From CAVTWH01 sp963794685 (GTDB lineage Bacteria; Actinomycetota; Actinomycetes; Mycobacteriales; Micromonosporaceae), in contig CAWCFK010000015.1 of assembly GCA_963794685.1 (NCBI GenBank), forward strand, positions 186,001-250,000: a stretch of DNA of 64,000 nucleotides, given 5' to 3'. Positions 10,283 to 20,402 of the stretch are shown here, piece after piece. The notes under the pieces are model-generated. The model worked only from the letters and a program-made list of their open reading frames with translations, ran no database searches and was not told where the DNA came from. A program made the translations under genes and the position numbers. Position 1 is the first letter of the stretch, and each line of letters opens with the position of its first letter.

Positions 10283-10290
10283 GGGCTGGG

Positions 10291-12231
10291 ATGAACAACG
10301 CAACCGCCACGCTGGCGTTCAGCGACGTGCCCGCCACCGGCGTGCTGTCCAGCTTCTGGCTGCTGGTGGCCATTCCGCTGGCCAGCGCCGCGGTCCTGCT
10401 GCTGCTGGGCAAGCGGGCCGACAAATGGGGGCACTGGCTCGGGGTGGCCAGCGTCGGGGCGACGTTCGTCCTCGGCCTGATCTACTTCTTCTCGCTGCGC
10501 GGGCTGGACTCCAATGCCCGCAGCGCGTCGCTGTCGCTGTGGACGTACATCCCGGTCGGCAGTTTGAAGATCGACTTCGGGCTGCTCTTCGACCCGCTGT
10601 CCGCGGTCTTCGTGCTGCTGATCACCGGCGTGGGCTTCCTGATCCACGTGTACGCGGTCGGCTACATGGAGCACGACGACGGGCGGCGACGCTTCTTCGG
10701 GTACTTCAACCTGTTCGTGGCGGCCATGCTGCTGCTGGTGCTGGGCAACAACTACGTGCTGCTCTACGTCGGCTGGGAGGGCGTCGGTCTGGCGTCGTAC
10801 CTGCTGATCTCGTTCTGGTACAACCGCCCGGCCGCCGCCACCGCCGGCAAGAAGGCGTTCATGATGAACCGGGTCGGCGACGCCGGCCTGACCATCGCGA
10901 TCTTCCTGATGTTCGCCACGGTGGGCAGCGTCAACTACGCCGACGTCTTCACCAACGCCAGCGCGGGCAAGATCGGCAACACCACCGTGCTGATGATCGC
11001 GCTGCTGCTGCTGCTCGGCGCGTGCGGCAAGTCCGGCCAGTTCCCGCTGCAGGCGTGGCTGCCGGACGCGATGGAGGGTCCGACGCCGGTCTCCGCCCTG
11101 ATCCACGCGGCGACCATGGTGACCGCGGGCGTCTACCTCATCGCCCGGTCCAATCCGATCTTCTCGGCCAACGAGACCGCACAGACCGTGGTGGTCAGCG
11201 TCGGCGCGTTGACCCTGCTGATCGGGTGCATCATCGGCTGCGCCAAGGACGACATCAAGCGGGTACTGGCCTAGTCGACGGTCTCCCAGATCGGCTACAT
11301 GTTCCTCGGCGTCGGGCTCGGTGGGCAGGCGTACGCGCTGGCCATCATCCGTCTGCTGGCGCACGGCTTCTTCAAGGCCGGGATGTTCCTCGGGGCCGGC
11401 TCGGTGATGCACGGCATGCACGACCAGACCGACATCAGGCGCTTCGGCGGGCTGTGGCGGTACATGCGGATCACCTGGGCCACCTTCGGTATGGGGTACC
11501 TGGCGATCATCGGTATCCCGCCGCTGTCCGGCTTCTTCGCCAAGGACCCGATCATCGAGGCGGCCTTCAACCGGCCCGGCTGGACCGGCTGGCTGTACGG
11601 CAGCGCCGCGCTGATCGGCGCGGGCTTCACCGCCTTCTACATGACCCGGCTGTTCGTGCTGACCTTCCACGGCCCGAAGCGGTGGACCGAGGACATCGAG
11701 CACCCGCACGAGTCGCCGCCGGTGATGACCATCCCGCTGATCCTGCTGGCGATCGGCTCGATCTGCGCCGGCGGGCTGATGGCCACCCCGGTGAAGGACT
11801 GGCTCAACCCGACGGTCTTCGGCAGTCCGGAGGCCGAGGCCGCCGACCACCTGGGCCGGTGGCCGGTGACCGGGCTGACCCTGCTGATCGTGGTACTCGG
11901 CGGCGGGCTGGCCTGGGCGCTGTTCCGCAACGGCACCGCCCTGCAGGAGCAGCCGGCCGGCCCGGTGGTCACCGCCGCCCGCAACAACCTGTACGCCGAC
12001 ACCTTCAACGAGGCGGTCTTCGAGAAGCCCGGCATCTTCCTCACCCGGGCGCTGGTGTTCCTCGACAACCGGGGCATCGACGGGCTGGTCAACGGGCTGG
12101 CCGCCGGAGTGGGCGGCGGGTCGAGCCGGCTGCGCCGGGCGCAGACCGGATTCGTCCGCACCTACGCCCTGTCCATGCTCGGCGGCGCCCTCGTCGTGGT
12201 GGCCGCCCTGCTGGCGGTGACGCTCGGATGA
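10291..12231 (+). pseudogene. nuoL: NADH-quinone oxidoreductase subunit L with in-frame amber codon
   Basis: NuoL is the distal antiporter-like proton pump with the long lateral helix. The frame runs 646 codons and reads DDIKRVLA, TAG at 11272-11274, then STVSQIGYMFLGVGLG in the same frame. Antiporter-type subunits have an ordinary residue here, so a single substitution (for example TGG to TAG) explains the stop. The second half has no ribosome site of its own. ATG 10291 follows GAGGGCTGGG. Either a base-call error or a true truncation that removes the last half of the pump. Confidence 0.92.
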
Positions 12232-12252
12232 AGCGTGACCCTCGGATGAAGC
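12217..12252 (+). repeat. 18-bp tandem duplication across the nuoL stop
   Basis: GTGACGCTCGGATGAAGC at 12217-12234 is followed directly by GTGACCCTCGGATGAAGC at 12235-12252, with one mismatch. The first copy contains the nuoL TGA (12229-12231). The duplication lengthens the nuoL-nuoM gap to about 80 bp in an operon where other gaps are near zero. Confidence 0.8.
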
Positions 12253-12313
12253 TCTCGACGAGTTCCGTCCCGATGAGTGCGGACCTGGTCCGCGACACAG
12301 GCGAGGAAAACTG

Positions 12314-13853
12314 ATGGCCGACTTCCCATACCTGAGCGTGCTCACGCTCGCGCCGCTGGTCGGTGCGGCCACTGTCGCGGTGGTGCCGCGGACCCGGCCG
12401 GCGCTGGCCAAGCAGTTGGCGCTGGGCTGGTCGCTGGCGGTGCTGGTGCTCACCGGGATCATGTACTTCCAGTTCTCGGCGGGTGGGGCGCGGTTCCAGT
12501 TCCACGAGTCCTACCGCTGGATCCCGTTCTGGGGGGCCCGGTTCACCTTCGAGGTGGACGGCATCGCGCTGGTGATGCTGGCGCTGATCGCGGTGCTGGT
12601 CCCGCTGGTGATCCTGGCCTCGTGGCACGACGCGGACGCCTCCCGGCGCTCGGTACCGGCCTACTTCGCGCTGCTGCTGGCCCTGGAGTTCACGATGATC
12701 GGGGTGTTCGCCGCTGCGGACATGTTCCTGTTCTACGTGTTCTTCGAGGTCATGCTGGTGCCGATGTACTTCCTGATCGGCTCCTACGGCGGCGCGCGCC
12801 GGCAGTACGCGGCGGTGAAGTTCTTCCTGTACTCGCTGGTCGGCGGCCTGTTCATGCTGGCCGCCGTGATCGGGCTGTGGGTGGTCGGGCGCAACCGTCG
12901 GGCAGGCACCTTCGACTGGCACGACGCTGACCGAGCTGGACTTCGCCACCGGCACCGAGCGCTGGCTGTTCCTCGGCTTCTTCCTGGCGTTCGCCATCAA
13001 GGCGCCGTTCTTCCCGTTCCACACCTGGCTGCCCGACGCCGGTGGCGCCGCCCCGGCCGGTGCGGCCGCGCTGCTGGTCGGCGTGCTGGACAAGGTCGGC
13101 ACCTTCGGCATCCTGCGCTACTGCCTGCCGCTGTTCCCGAACGCGTCGCAGTACTTCGCGCCGCTGGCCCTGGTCCTGGCGCTGGTCGGCATCATCTACG
13201 GCGCGCTGCTCGCGGTCGGCCAGAACGACCTCAAGCGGCTGGTCTCCTACACCTCGATCGCGCACTTCGGCTTCATCGGCATCGGCATCTTCGCCTTCAC
13301 CACCCAGGCCGGCACCGGCGCGGTGCTCTACATGGTCAACCACGGCCTCGCCACCGGCCTGCTCTTCCTGGTGGTCGGCATGCTGGTGACCCGGCGGGGC
13401 AGCGCACTGGTCTGCGACTTCGGCGGCGCCGGCAAGCTGCTGCCGGTACTGGCCGGGGTGTTCTTCATCGCCGGCCTGGCCTCGCTGGCGCTGCCCGGCA
13501 CCTCGCCGTTCGTCAGCGAGTTCCTGGTGCTGATCGGCACCTTCACGGTGAACAAGGCGGTCGCGGTGATCGCCACGGCCGGCATCATCCTGGCCGCCGC
13601 CTACGTGCTGTGGATGGTGCAGCGCACCACCCAGGGCACGCCGAACCCGGCGCTGGAGAAGATCGCGGCCATGCGCAGGGACCTGTCGGTGCGCGAGGTG
13701 GTGGTGGTCGCCCCGCTGATCGCGCTGCTGCTGTTCCTCGGCTTCTACCCGAAGCCGGTGCTCAACGTCATCAATCCGGCGGTCGAGGCGACCTTCTCCG
13801 ATATCGGCAAGACCGACCCCGCGCCGACCGTCGCTCAGGAAGGCGGCAAGTGA
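12314..13853 (+). pseudogene. nuoM: NADH-quinone oxidoreductase subunit M, frameshifted near 12920
   Basis: This antiporter-like proton pump spans about 512 aa once repaired. The first 195 residues (MADFPYLSVLTLAPLVG... to GLFMLAAVIGLWVVGRN) are in the ATG frame. From about 12921 homology moves to another frame, reading TLTELDFATGTERWLFLGFFLAFAIKAPFFPFHTWLPDA and onward to the stop. Deleting the C at 12920 restores FDWTTLTELDF. The short stretch just before (12895-12910) also reads oddly and may hold a compensating pair of indels. The conserved lysine of KAPFFPFH is present. GAGGAAAA precedes the ATG. Confidence 0.92.
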
Positions 13854-15461
13854 TGCTCGCCAGCGTGACTCTCGCTGCCGGTAGCTGGACCCTGCCGCAC
13901 ATCGACTACGCGGCGCTCGCGCCGATGCTGATCCTGTTCGGCGCGGCCGCCTCGGCGTGCTGGTCGAGGCGTTCGTACCGGCCGAGTCCGCGCTACGGCG
14001 TGCAGTTCCTGCTCGCGCTGGCCGCGCTGATCGCCGCGCTGGTCATGGTCATCATCGAAGGCGGGCACCCGGGTGATCACGGCCGGTCGGCGCCATCGCC
14101 ATCGACGGGCCGGCGCTGTTCCTGCAGGGCGCGCTCGTGGTGCTCGGCATCGTGGCGCTGCTGCTGGTCGGCCGAGCGCTCGCTGGAGCGCGGCGGCGCG
14201 TTCGTCGCCTCAGGCGGCGATCACCGCCGGCACCGACGCCGACCGGGCGCAGGCGCGCACGTGCGGCGGCGCGCACCGAGGTGTACCCGCTGGCGCTGTT
14301 CGCGCTGGCGGCATGATGCTGTTCGTCTCCGCCAACGACCTGCTCACCATGTTCGTGGCGCTGGAGGTCTTCTCGCTGCCGCTGTACCTGCTGTGCGCGC
14401 TGGCCCGCCGTCGCCGGCTGCTCAGCCAGGAGGCGGCGCTCAAGTACTTCCTGCTGGGCGCGTTCGCCTCGGCGTTCTTCGTGTTCGGCATGGCGCTGAT
14501 CTACGGCTTCGCCGGCGGTTCGCCGGCCGCGCACGCCGCCGACGCCAGCGCTGTCCAGTTCAGCGTCATCAACCAGGCCATCCTGGACTCTCCCAACGAT
14601 CCGGTGCTGCTCTACACCGGCCTGGCGCTGCTCTCCATCGGGCTGCTGTTCAAGGTGGCCGCGGTGCCGTTCCACGTCTGGACCCCGGACGTGTACCAGG
14701 GCGCGCCGACGCCGATCACCGCCTTGATGGCCGCCTGCACCAAGGTTGCCGCGTTCGGTGGCCTGCTGCGGGTGCTGTACGTCGCCTTCGAGCGGGCCAG
14801 TTGGGACTACCGGCCGGTGATCGGTGTCATCGCGGTGCTCACCATGCTGGTCGGCTCGATCCTCGCGGTCACCCAGACCGACATCAAGCGGCTGCTCGCC
14901 TACTCCTCCGTCGCCAACGCCGGGTACCTGCTGGTGGGGGTGCTGGCCTCGGACAACAGCGGCAAGCCGGCCCGCGACGGGCTCTCCTCCTCGCTGTTCT
15001 ACCTGGTCGCCTACGGTTTCACGGTGATCGCCGCGTTCGGAGTGATCACCCTGGTCCGGGACGCCGACGGGGAGGCCACCCATCTGTCCCGGTGGGCCGG
15101 GCTGGGCCGCCGTTCGCCGGTGCTGGCCGCGCTGTTCACCTTCCTCATGCTCGCCTTCGCCGGCATCCCGTTGACCAGCGGCTTCACCAGCAAGTTCGGG
15201 GTCTTCGCGGCGGCCATCGACAACCAGGCGTGGCTGGTCATCTTCGGCGTGCTGAGCAGCATGATCCTGGCCTTCCCGTACCTGCGGGTGGTGGTGGTGA
15301 TGTGGCTGTCCGAGCCGGGCGAGAACACCCCGACGGTCTCCATCCCGGGCGCGCTCACCTCGGCCGCGCTGGCCGTCGGCGCGCTGGCCACGCTGCTGCT
15401 CGGGGTGGTTCCCGCGCCGCTGCTGGACCTGACCAACAAGGCCGCGGACTTCCTGCGCTGA
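13850..15461 (+). pseudogene. nuoN: NADH-quinone oxidoreductase subunit N, many indels in 13940-14315
   Basis: NuoN is the third antiporter-like subunit. It starts at GTG 13850 or ATG 13853, overlapping the nuoM stop. From about 14316 the frame is clean (MMLFVSANDLLTMFVALEVFSL to AADFLR). In the first 460 bases recognisable pieces hop between all three frames, for example GVLVEAF, then VQFLLALAALIAALVMVIIEGG, then ITAG, AIDGPALFLQGALVVLGIVALLLVG, RSLERGGAFVA and TEVYPLALFAL. About eight one-base indels are needed to rejoin them. The protein pieces themselves are well conserved, which is not typical of an old pseudogene. Confidence 0.9.
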
Positions 15462-15477
15462 GGCCATCGACGACGAC

Positions 15478-15513
15478 GACCGCCCCGCCCGGCCAGCCCG
15501 GCGCGGGGCGGTC
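15478..15513 (+). terminator. Hairpin terminator at the end of the nuo operon
   Basis: GACCGCCCCGC (15478-15488) and its perfect reverse complement GCGGGGCGGTC (15503-15513) flank a 14-nt loop, 17 bp after the nuoN stop. There is no strong T-tract, as is common for actinobacterial terminators. Confidence 0.8.
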
Positions 15514-15618
15514 GCTCATTGCGCCGGATGGCACGACCGGGCGGTGACGTGGGTCAATGCGCAGACGTGGGTACGGGGCGGGGCGGCCGGTCGTGATGCG
15601 GTATGGCATCGTTGAGGA

Positions 15619-16632
15619 GTGGCGAGCGCGACCCCGGGCACCTCTCTTGGTGTCCACTTTGCCGATCCGGCGCTAGAAGCGTCGATCGTAGTGCGGCTGA
15701 CCGACGTGGAGCGGCGGCTGCACGCCGCTGTGCGCAGCGGCGATCCGCTGGTCGCAGAGGCTGCGGCGCACCTGGTGAACGCCGGTGGCAAGCGGTTCCG
15801 GCCGCTGCTGGTCGCGATGGCGTCGCAGTTCGGCGACCCGGATGCGGAGGCGGTGTCCGACGCGGCCGTGGTGGTGGAGTTGACCCACCTGGCCACGCTC
15901 TACCACGACGACGTGATGGACGAGGCGGAGGTCCGCCGGGGCGCGCCCAGCGCGAACAGCCGGTGGGGCAACTCGATCGCCATCCTGGTCGGCGACTTCC
16001 TCTTCGCCCGCGCCGCCGACGTGGCCGCCAGCCTGGGCGTGGAGGCGGTACGGATCCAGGCGGAGACGTTCGCCCGGCTGGTGCACGGGCAGATCGCCGA
16101 GACGGTCGGGCCGCGCCACAGCGACCCGGTGGCGCACTACCTGAACGTGATCCAGGCGAAGACCGGTTCCCTGATCGCCACCTCGGCGCGGTTCGGGGCG
16201 ATGTTCTCCGGAGCGGCCCCGGCGCAGGTCTCCGCGTTGGCCAACTACGGCGAGCTGATGGGGATCGCGTTCCAGCTCTCCGACGACCTGCTGGACATCT
16301 CCTCGGACTCCGACCAGTCGGGCAAGACGCCCGGTACCGACCTGCGCGAGGGCGTGCCCACGCTGCCGGTGCTCTACGCGCTGGCCTCCGACGACCGGGC
16401 GCCGGACGCCGTCCGGCTACGCGAGATCCTGGCCACCGGTCCGGTGGCCGATCCGATGTTGCACGCCGAGGCGCTCGGACTGCTGCGCGAGTCGGAGGCG
16501 CTCAAGCGCGCCCGGGAGACCGTACGCGGCTATGCCGAGCAGGCGCGCGCCGAGTTGGCCGGAGTACCGGACTGCTCGGCCCGTCGGGCGCTGCAGTCGC
16601 TGTGCGACTTCATCTCCGACCGCACGTGCTGA
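15619..16632 (+). CDS. Polyprenyl diphosphate synthase
   Basis: This trans-prenyltransferase (337 aa) condenses isopentenyl diphosphate onto an allylic primer. The first Asp-rich motif is DDVMD near residue 99 and the second is DDLLD near residue 223; GGKRFRP is the substrate-binding motif. Position right after the nuo operon suggests it makes the menaquinone side chain (hepta- to decaprenyl), but product length cannot be read by eye. GTG 15619 is the start that opens the conserved frame, with GAGGA just upstream. CATCGT six bases before GTG could also be a leaderless -10 element. Confidence 0.9.
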   Translation: MASATPGTSLGVHFADPALEASIVVRLTDVERRLHAAVRSGDPLVAEAAAHLVNAGGKRFRPLLVAMASQFGDPDAEAVSDAAVVVELTHLATLYHDDVMDEAEVRRGAPSANSRWGNSIAILVGDFLFARAADVAASLGVEAVRIQAETFARLVHGQIAETVGPRHSDPVAHYLNVIQAKTGSLIATSARFGAMFSGAAPAQVSALANYGELMGIAFQLSDDLLDISSDSDQSGKTPGTDLREGVPTLPVLYALASDDRAPDAVRLREILATGPVADPMLHAEALGLLRESEALKRARETVRGYAEQARAELAGVPDCSARRALQSLCDFISDRTC

Positions 16633-16849
16633 CCGGCGCATCTGCGCCGAACACATTGACGGAGTCCGATCAGTCGGAATCCGCCGGTTCGTTCATAACG
16701 ATCCGGTAAACGGAGCCGACCGGTCCCGACGACGTACCCGCAGGTCACGTCACGTGCGTAGGGTGATCGCCTGATTGACGGAGCGTTCTCAGTCCGGCCT
16801 GGATTTCATATGGTGTACACGCCGGTGGAGTCAGCCTGGGGAGGTCGCG

Positions 16850-17629
16850 GTGCGTGATCCGCAAGAGGAGCCTTCCGATCTCATCCGCAGCGTGTCCCGG
16901 GCGCTGCGGGTGCTGGAGGCGGTTGGGGCGACGCCGCGTGGCCTCACCGTCAAGCAGATCGCCCGGCGCTGTGAACTGACCGTGGCCACCACCTACCACC
17001 TGGTCCGCACGCTCGCCTACGAGGGCTACATCGCCCGGCGTGAGGACGGCACGTACATCGTCGGCATGGAGGTGGCCGACAGGTACCTCGAGCTGACCGC
17101 CGCGCTCTGCCCCGGCTCCGTCATCGACGTCCTGCGCAAGGCTGCCGTCGAGACCGGGTACAGCCACTACGCCGGGCGCTTCATGGGCAACAAGGTGGTC
17201 CTCACCGCGGTCGCGGAGGGGCCCCGCTCGCCGTACCTGGAGGAGTTGATCCCCGGCTTCGACGAGGGGGCGCACGCCACCGCCCTGGGCAAGGCGCTGC
17301 TCGGCACGCTGAGCGTCGAACAGCGCCAGCGCTACCTACGGGACTGGGGGATGCGCCCGTACACCCCACAGACCCTGGTCGAACGCGATGCGCTGGAAGC
17401 CGACCTGGCCGCCGGGGAGAAGCGTTCGATGCAGTGGGAGCTCGGCCAGTACCGGCCGAATCTCGCCTGTGCCGCAGTCGTGGCCGTGTCAGACCGCGAG
17501 CAGGACCGTCGCCTGGTGGTGGCCTGCGCGATGAATCCGCAGGAGCTGGCCACCTCGGCCAAGGCGGTCCGCACCCGGCTGGCCGTGGTGGCCAAGGATG
17601 TCGCCGCCGCCAACGTCGAGGCTGCCTGA
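16850..17629 (+). CDS. IclR family transcriptional regulator
   Basis: A 259-aa regulator with an N-terminal winged helix-turn-helix (RALRVLEAVGATPRGLTVKQIARRCELTVATTYHLVRTL) and the C-terminal IclR effector-binding domain (HATALGKALL motif near residue 150). GTG 16850 is chosen because GGGGAGG lies 5 nt upstream. A frame-open extension to 16775 has no family similarity. No obvious target operon is adjacent, and its effector is unknown. Confidence 0.88.
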   Translation: MRDPQEEPSDLIRSVSRALRVLEAVGATPRGLTVKQIARRCELTVATTYHLVRTLAYEGYIARREDGTYIVGMEVADRYLELTAALCPGSVIDVLRKAAVETGYSHYAGRFMGNKVVLTAVAEGPRSPYLEELIPGFDEGAHATALGKALLGTLSVEQRQRYLRDWGMRPYTPQTLVERDALEADLAAGEKRSMQWELGQYRPNLACAAVVAVSDREQDRRLVVACAMNPQELATSAKAVRTRLAVVAKDVAAANVEAA

Positions 17630-17671
17630 CGCCCCATCCGGCGGTGTCCCGACCCCTCGGCCCGCGGCGGG

Positions 17672-17696
17672 TGAACCGAGCCCGGCCGACGCGCGT
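17672..17696 (+). promoter_or_regulatory. ECF-type promoter TGAACC-N16-CGT
   Basis: TGAACC (17672-17677), 16 nt, then CGT (17694-17696) lie just upstream of the ECF sigma gene. This matches the published M. tuberculosis SigL promoter pattern (TGAACC, 16-18 nt, CGT). It would make the sigma/anti-sigma pair autoregulated. Confidence 0.6.
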
Positions 17697-17764
17697 ATAG
17701 CGTGACAGAGGCAACAGCAAATCCGGCGTGCCGCAGGCACGGCAGCTCAGCGGGCAGGAGTCGG

Positions 17765-18280
17765 GTGGCCGCAACGGACGACGCCGAGTTCGTGCGCGTG
17801 CTCTTCGCGGAGCACGGCGACGCGCTCTACGGGCACGCCCTGCGGCTGACCGGCGGCGATCGGCAGCGGGCCGAGGACATCGTGCAGGAGACGCTGGTCC
17901 GGGCCTGGCGGCACCCGCAGGGCCTGGACCCCGACCGGGGTTCGGTGCGGGCCTGGCTGTTCACCACGGCCCGGCACCTGGCCATCGACGCCTGGCGGCG
18001 GCGCTCGGCCCGGGTCACCGAGGTGAGCACCGACCACCCGCCCGAGCCGGTCATCGAGGACGAAACCGAACGGGCCGTGGAGGCCTGGCTGGTGGCCGAG
18101 GCGCTGCGGCGGCTCTCCACCGCCCACCGGGAGGTCCTGGTGGAGTGCTTCTACCGGGGTCGGTCGGTGGCCGAGGCGGCGGCCATGCTCGGCGTTCCGG
18201 CCGGCACGGTGAAGTCCCGGACGTACTACGCGCTGCGCTCGCTGCGGCTGGTGCTGGAGGAGATGGGGGTGAGCTCATGA
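17765..18280 (+). CDS. ECF sigma factor, SigL-like
   Basis: A 171-aa group 4 sigma factor: region 2 (EDIVQETLVRAWRHP, then VRAWLFTTARHLAIDAWRRR) binds the -10 element, and region 4 (LSTAHREVLVECFYRGRSVAEAAAMLGVPAGTVKSRTYYALRSLR) binds the -35. GTG 17765 is preferred since GCAGGAG lies 4-5 nt upstream; a longer frame to GTG 17702 adds an unconserved N-terminus. Its stop overlaps the start of the anti-sigma gene, so the two are translationally coupled. SigL-like assignment rests on gene order, partner and promoter pattern. Confidence 0.88.
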   Translation: MAATDDAEFVRVLFAEHGDALYGHALRLTGGDRQRAEDIVQETLVRAWRHPQGLDPDRGSVRAWLFTTARHLAIDAWRRRSARVTEVSTDHPPEPVIEDETERAVEAWLVAEALRRLSTAHREVLVECFYRGRSVAEAAAMLGVPAGTVKSRTYYALRSLRLVLEEMGVSS

Positions 18281-18963
18281 CGACGTGTCCGCACACCGTG
18301 GAGGCCGGCGCGTACGTGCTGGGTGCGCTCTCCCCGGCCCGGCGCGAGGAGTACAGCCAGCACCTGGCCGGCTGTGCGGTCTGCCGGGCCGAGGTGGCCG
18401 ACCTTGCCGGGCTGCCCGGATTGCTCGGCCGGCTGGACGGGCCCGGCGCGCTCCAGGTGGACGACGCCCCGGCCGCGCCGCCGTCGCTGCTCCCGTCCGC
18501 TCTCAGCCGGCTGCGCCGGGTCCGCCAACGGCAGCGCTGGCGGCTGGCGCTGGTTGCCGGGCTGGCGTTGGCCATCCTCGGCGGCATCGCCTCGATCGGC
18601 TGGGGCGGCGCCACGACCCCCCGTGACCAGGCGCCACAGGCCGTGGTGCTCACTCCGATGCAGCCGACCGGCTCCGAGGTGCAGGCACAGATCGCGCTGA
18701 TCCCGGAAGCCGGCGGTACCCGGATCCAGATGCACTGCTTCTACGCCGAACACGACGGACCGCAACGACCCTGGCGGATCTCGCTGCTGGTGTACCCGGT
18801 CGGTGGCGGCGACCCGGGGCCGGCGGTCGCGGTGTGGACCGTCACGCCCGGCGCCGACGTGGCGGTCAGCGGGATGACGCCACTGCCCCCGGACCGCATC
18901 GACCACCTGGTGCTGCGCCTGGACAACAACGGCCGGGTGCTGCTCACCTACCCGGTGACCTGA
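18277..18963 (+). CDS. Zinc-finger anti-sigma factor
   Basis: A 228-aa membrane protein that should hold the upstream sigma factor inactive. The N-terminal ZAS motif is clear: HLAGCAVC (His-x3-Cys-x2-Cys) near residue 30, in a helical domain. A single transmembrane helix (LALVAGLALAILGGIASIGW) lies near residues 90-110, and an extracytoplasmic beta-rich domain of about 110 residues follows. The arrangement matches RslA-type anti-sigma factors, which sense redox or envelope signals. The ATG overlaps the sigma stop. Confidence 0.88.
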   Translation: MTTCPHTVEAGAYVLGALSPARREEYSQHLAGCAVCRAEVADLAGLPGLLGRLDGPGALQVDDAPAAPPSLLPSALSRLRRVRQRQRWRLALVAGLALAILGGIASIGWGGATTPRDQAPQAVVLTPMQPTGSEVQAQIALIPEAGGTRIQMHCFYAEHDGPQRPWRISLLVYPVGGGDPGPAVAVWTVTPGADVAVSGMTPLPPDRIDHLVLRLDNNGRVLLTYPVT

Positions 18964-19910
18964 CCCGGGGCGGCCAGGGCCAGGTCGGTGGCGGCCGGGT
19001 CCGGGGCGGCGAGCGCTGTGGCAGCGGCCCGGCGGGTACGGGCGGAGTGCCGCAGCGCCTCCGCCGTGAAGATCGCCAGCGCCACCCAGACCAGCGCGAA
19101 CCCGGCGAGCCGGGGCGCCGGCATCGGCTCGTGGTAGAGGAACAGCCCGACCGAGAGCTGCAGGCACGGGGCCAGGTACTGCAGGATGCCAAGCCCGACC
19201 AGCGGTACCCGGTTCGCCGCGCCCGCGAACAGCAGCAGCGGAACGGCGGTGGCCACCCCGGCGACCGACAGCAGCACCAGGTGCAGCCACCCTTCGCTGG
19301 TGTATGTGGAGTCGCCGCTGGCGGTCAGCCAGCCGAGGTAGACCAGGCAGGGCAGCGCCAGGGTGGCCGACTCCAGTAGCAGCCCGTCCGTCGGGGGCAG
19401 GCCGAGGCGCTTCTTCAGCAGCCCGTAGCAGCCGAAGCTGCCGGCCAGCGCGAGTGCGATCCACGGCGGCCGGCCGTAGTCGACGGTGAGCACCACGACC
19501 GCCAGCGCACCGATCCCGATGGCCAGCCACTGCCAGCCGCGTAGCCGCTCGGCGTAGAAGACCATGCCGAAGACGACCGAGATCAGTGGGGTGATGAAGT
19601 ATCCGAGCGAGGTCTCCACCACGTGATCGGCGTTCACGGCGTAGATGTAGACGCCCCAGTTGATCGCGATCAGCACGGCCGCCAGCGCGATGCCGGCCAG
19701 GGTGCGTGGGCGGCGCAGCAGCGGGCGCAGGTTGGCCCAGCGGCGCAGCACGGTCAGGATCAGCGCGACGAACACCACCGACCAGAGCACCCGGTGGGCG
19801 AGGATCTCCATGGCACCGGCAGGGCGCAGTTCCTTGAAGTAGATGGGGAAGAAGCCCCAACACAGGTACGCGCCCATACCGTAGAGGTAACCCCGCCGCA
19901 ACTGGTCCAT
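18948..19910 (-). CDS. rarD: RarD/EamA family transporter
   Basis: A ten-helix drug/metabolite transporter of the RarD type (320 aa), with the family N-terminus GYLYGMGAYLCWGFFPIYFKELRPAG and INWGVYIYAVN. Substrate is unknown; the name comes from chloramphenicol sensitivity in other species. ATG 19910 is chosen because AAGGTGA lies 6 nt upstream; a GTG at 19934 is an alternative. Its 3' end overlaps that of the convergent anti-sigma gene by 16 bp. Confidence 0.88.
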   Translation of the reverse strand: MDQLRRGYLYGMGAYLCWGFFPIYFKELRPAGAMEILAHRVLWSVVFVALILTVLRRWANLRPLLRRPRTLAGIALAAVLIAINWGVYIYAVNADHVVETSLGYFITPLISVVFGMVFYAERLRGWQWLAIGIGALAVVVLTVDYGRPPWIALALAGSFGCYGLLKKRLGLPPTDGLLLESATLALPCLVYLGWLTASGDSTYTSEGWLHLVLLSVAGVATAVPLLLFAGAANRVPLVGLGILQYLAPCLQLSVGLFLYHEPMPAPRLAGFALVWVALAIFTAEALRHSARTRRAAATALAAPDPAATDLALAAPGQVTG

Positions 19911-19979
19911 GCCGGTCACCTTAGGGGCCGCCACAGGTAAGGGGCCACTAAGTTAGCGGTCCTTTCGCTGTGGGTCCGG

Positions 19980-20402
19980 TCACCGGCGATCGATCTGCAT
20001 GTACATGCTCGGTTCGGGCAACGGCACGAAGCCGAGTTTGGCGTACACGCCGTGGGCGTCCCGGGTGGCCAGCAGCACCCGGGGCACCCCTTCGTCGAGC
20101 AGCGCCTGGCAGAGCGCCCCGACCAGCCAGGTGCCGAGCCCACGCCCGCGGTGCGCGGGGTCCACGTAGACGTCGCACAGCCAGCCGTAGGTGGCGTGGT
20201 CGGTGACCGCCCGGGCCAGCCCGACCGGTTCGCCGGTCGGACTGAACAGGCCGTGCACCACCGAGTTCGCCAGCGACACGGCGACCTGGTCGAGAGTGCG
20301 GTCCTTGGCCCAGTACGCGTCGGTGGACAGCCAGTGGTGCACCAGGTCCGCGTCGAGACCGCCGAGGCGGACCTGGTACCCGCTGGCGTGCTCAGCGATC
20401 AC
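19980..20402 (-). CDS. GNAT family N-acetyltransferase
   Basis: A 140-aa acetyltransferase with the acetyl-CoA-binding motif A, VYVDPAHRGRGLGTWLVGAL, and the C-terminal HGVYAKLGFVPLPEPSMYM. The GTG start overlaps the stop of the upstream holin-like gene (GTGA), so they are coupled. The acceptor substrate cannot be deduced. Confidence 0.88.
   Translation of the reverse strand: MIAEHASGYQVRLGGLDADLVHHWLSTDAYWAKDRTLDQVAVSLANSVVHGLFSPTGEPVGLARAVTDHATYGWLCDVYVDPAHRGRGLGTWLVGALCQALLDEGVPRVLLATRDAHGVYAKLGFVPLPEPSMYMQIDRR

Noticed and set aside
9904..12462. Long antisense open frame over nuoK-nuoL
   Set aside because: It is Gln/His/Arg-rich shadow coding caused by high GC3 on the other strand.
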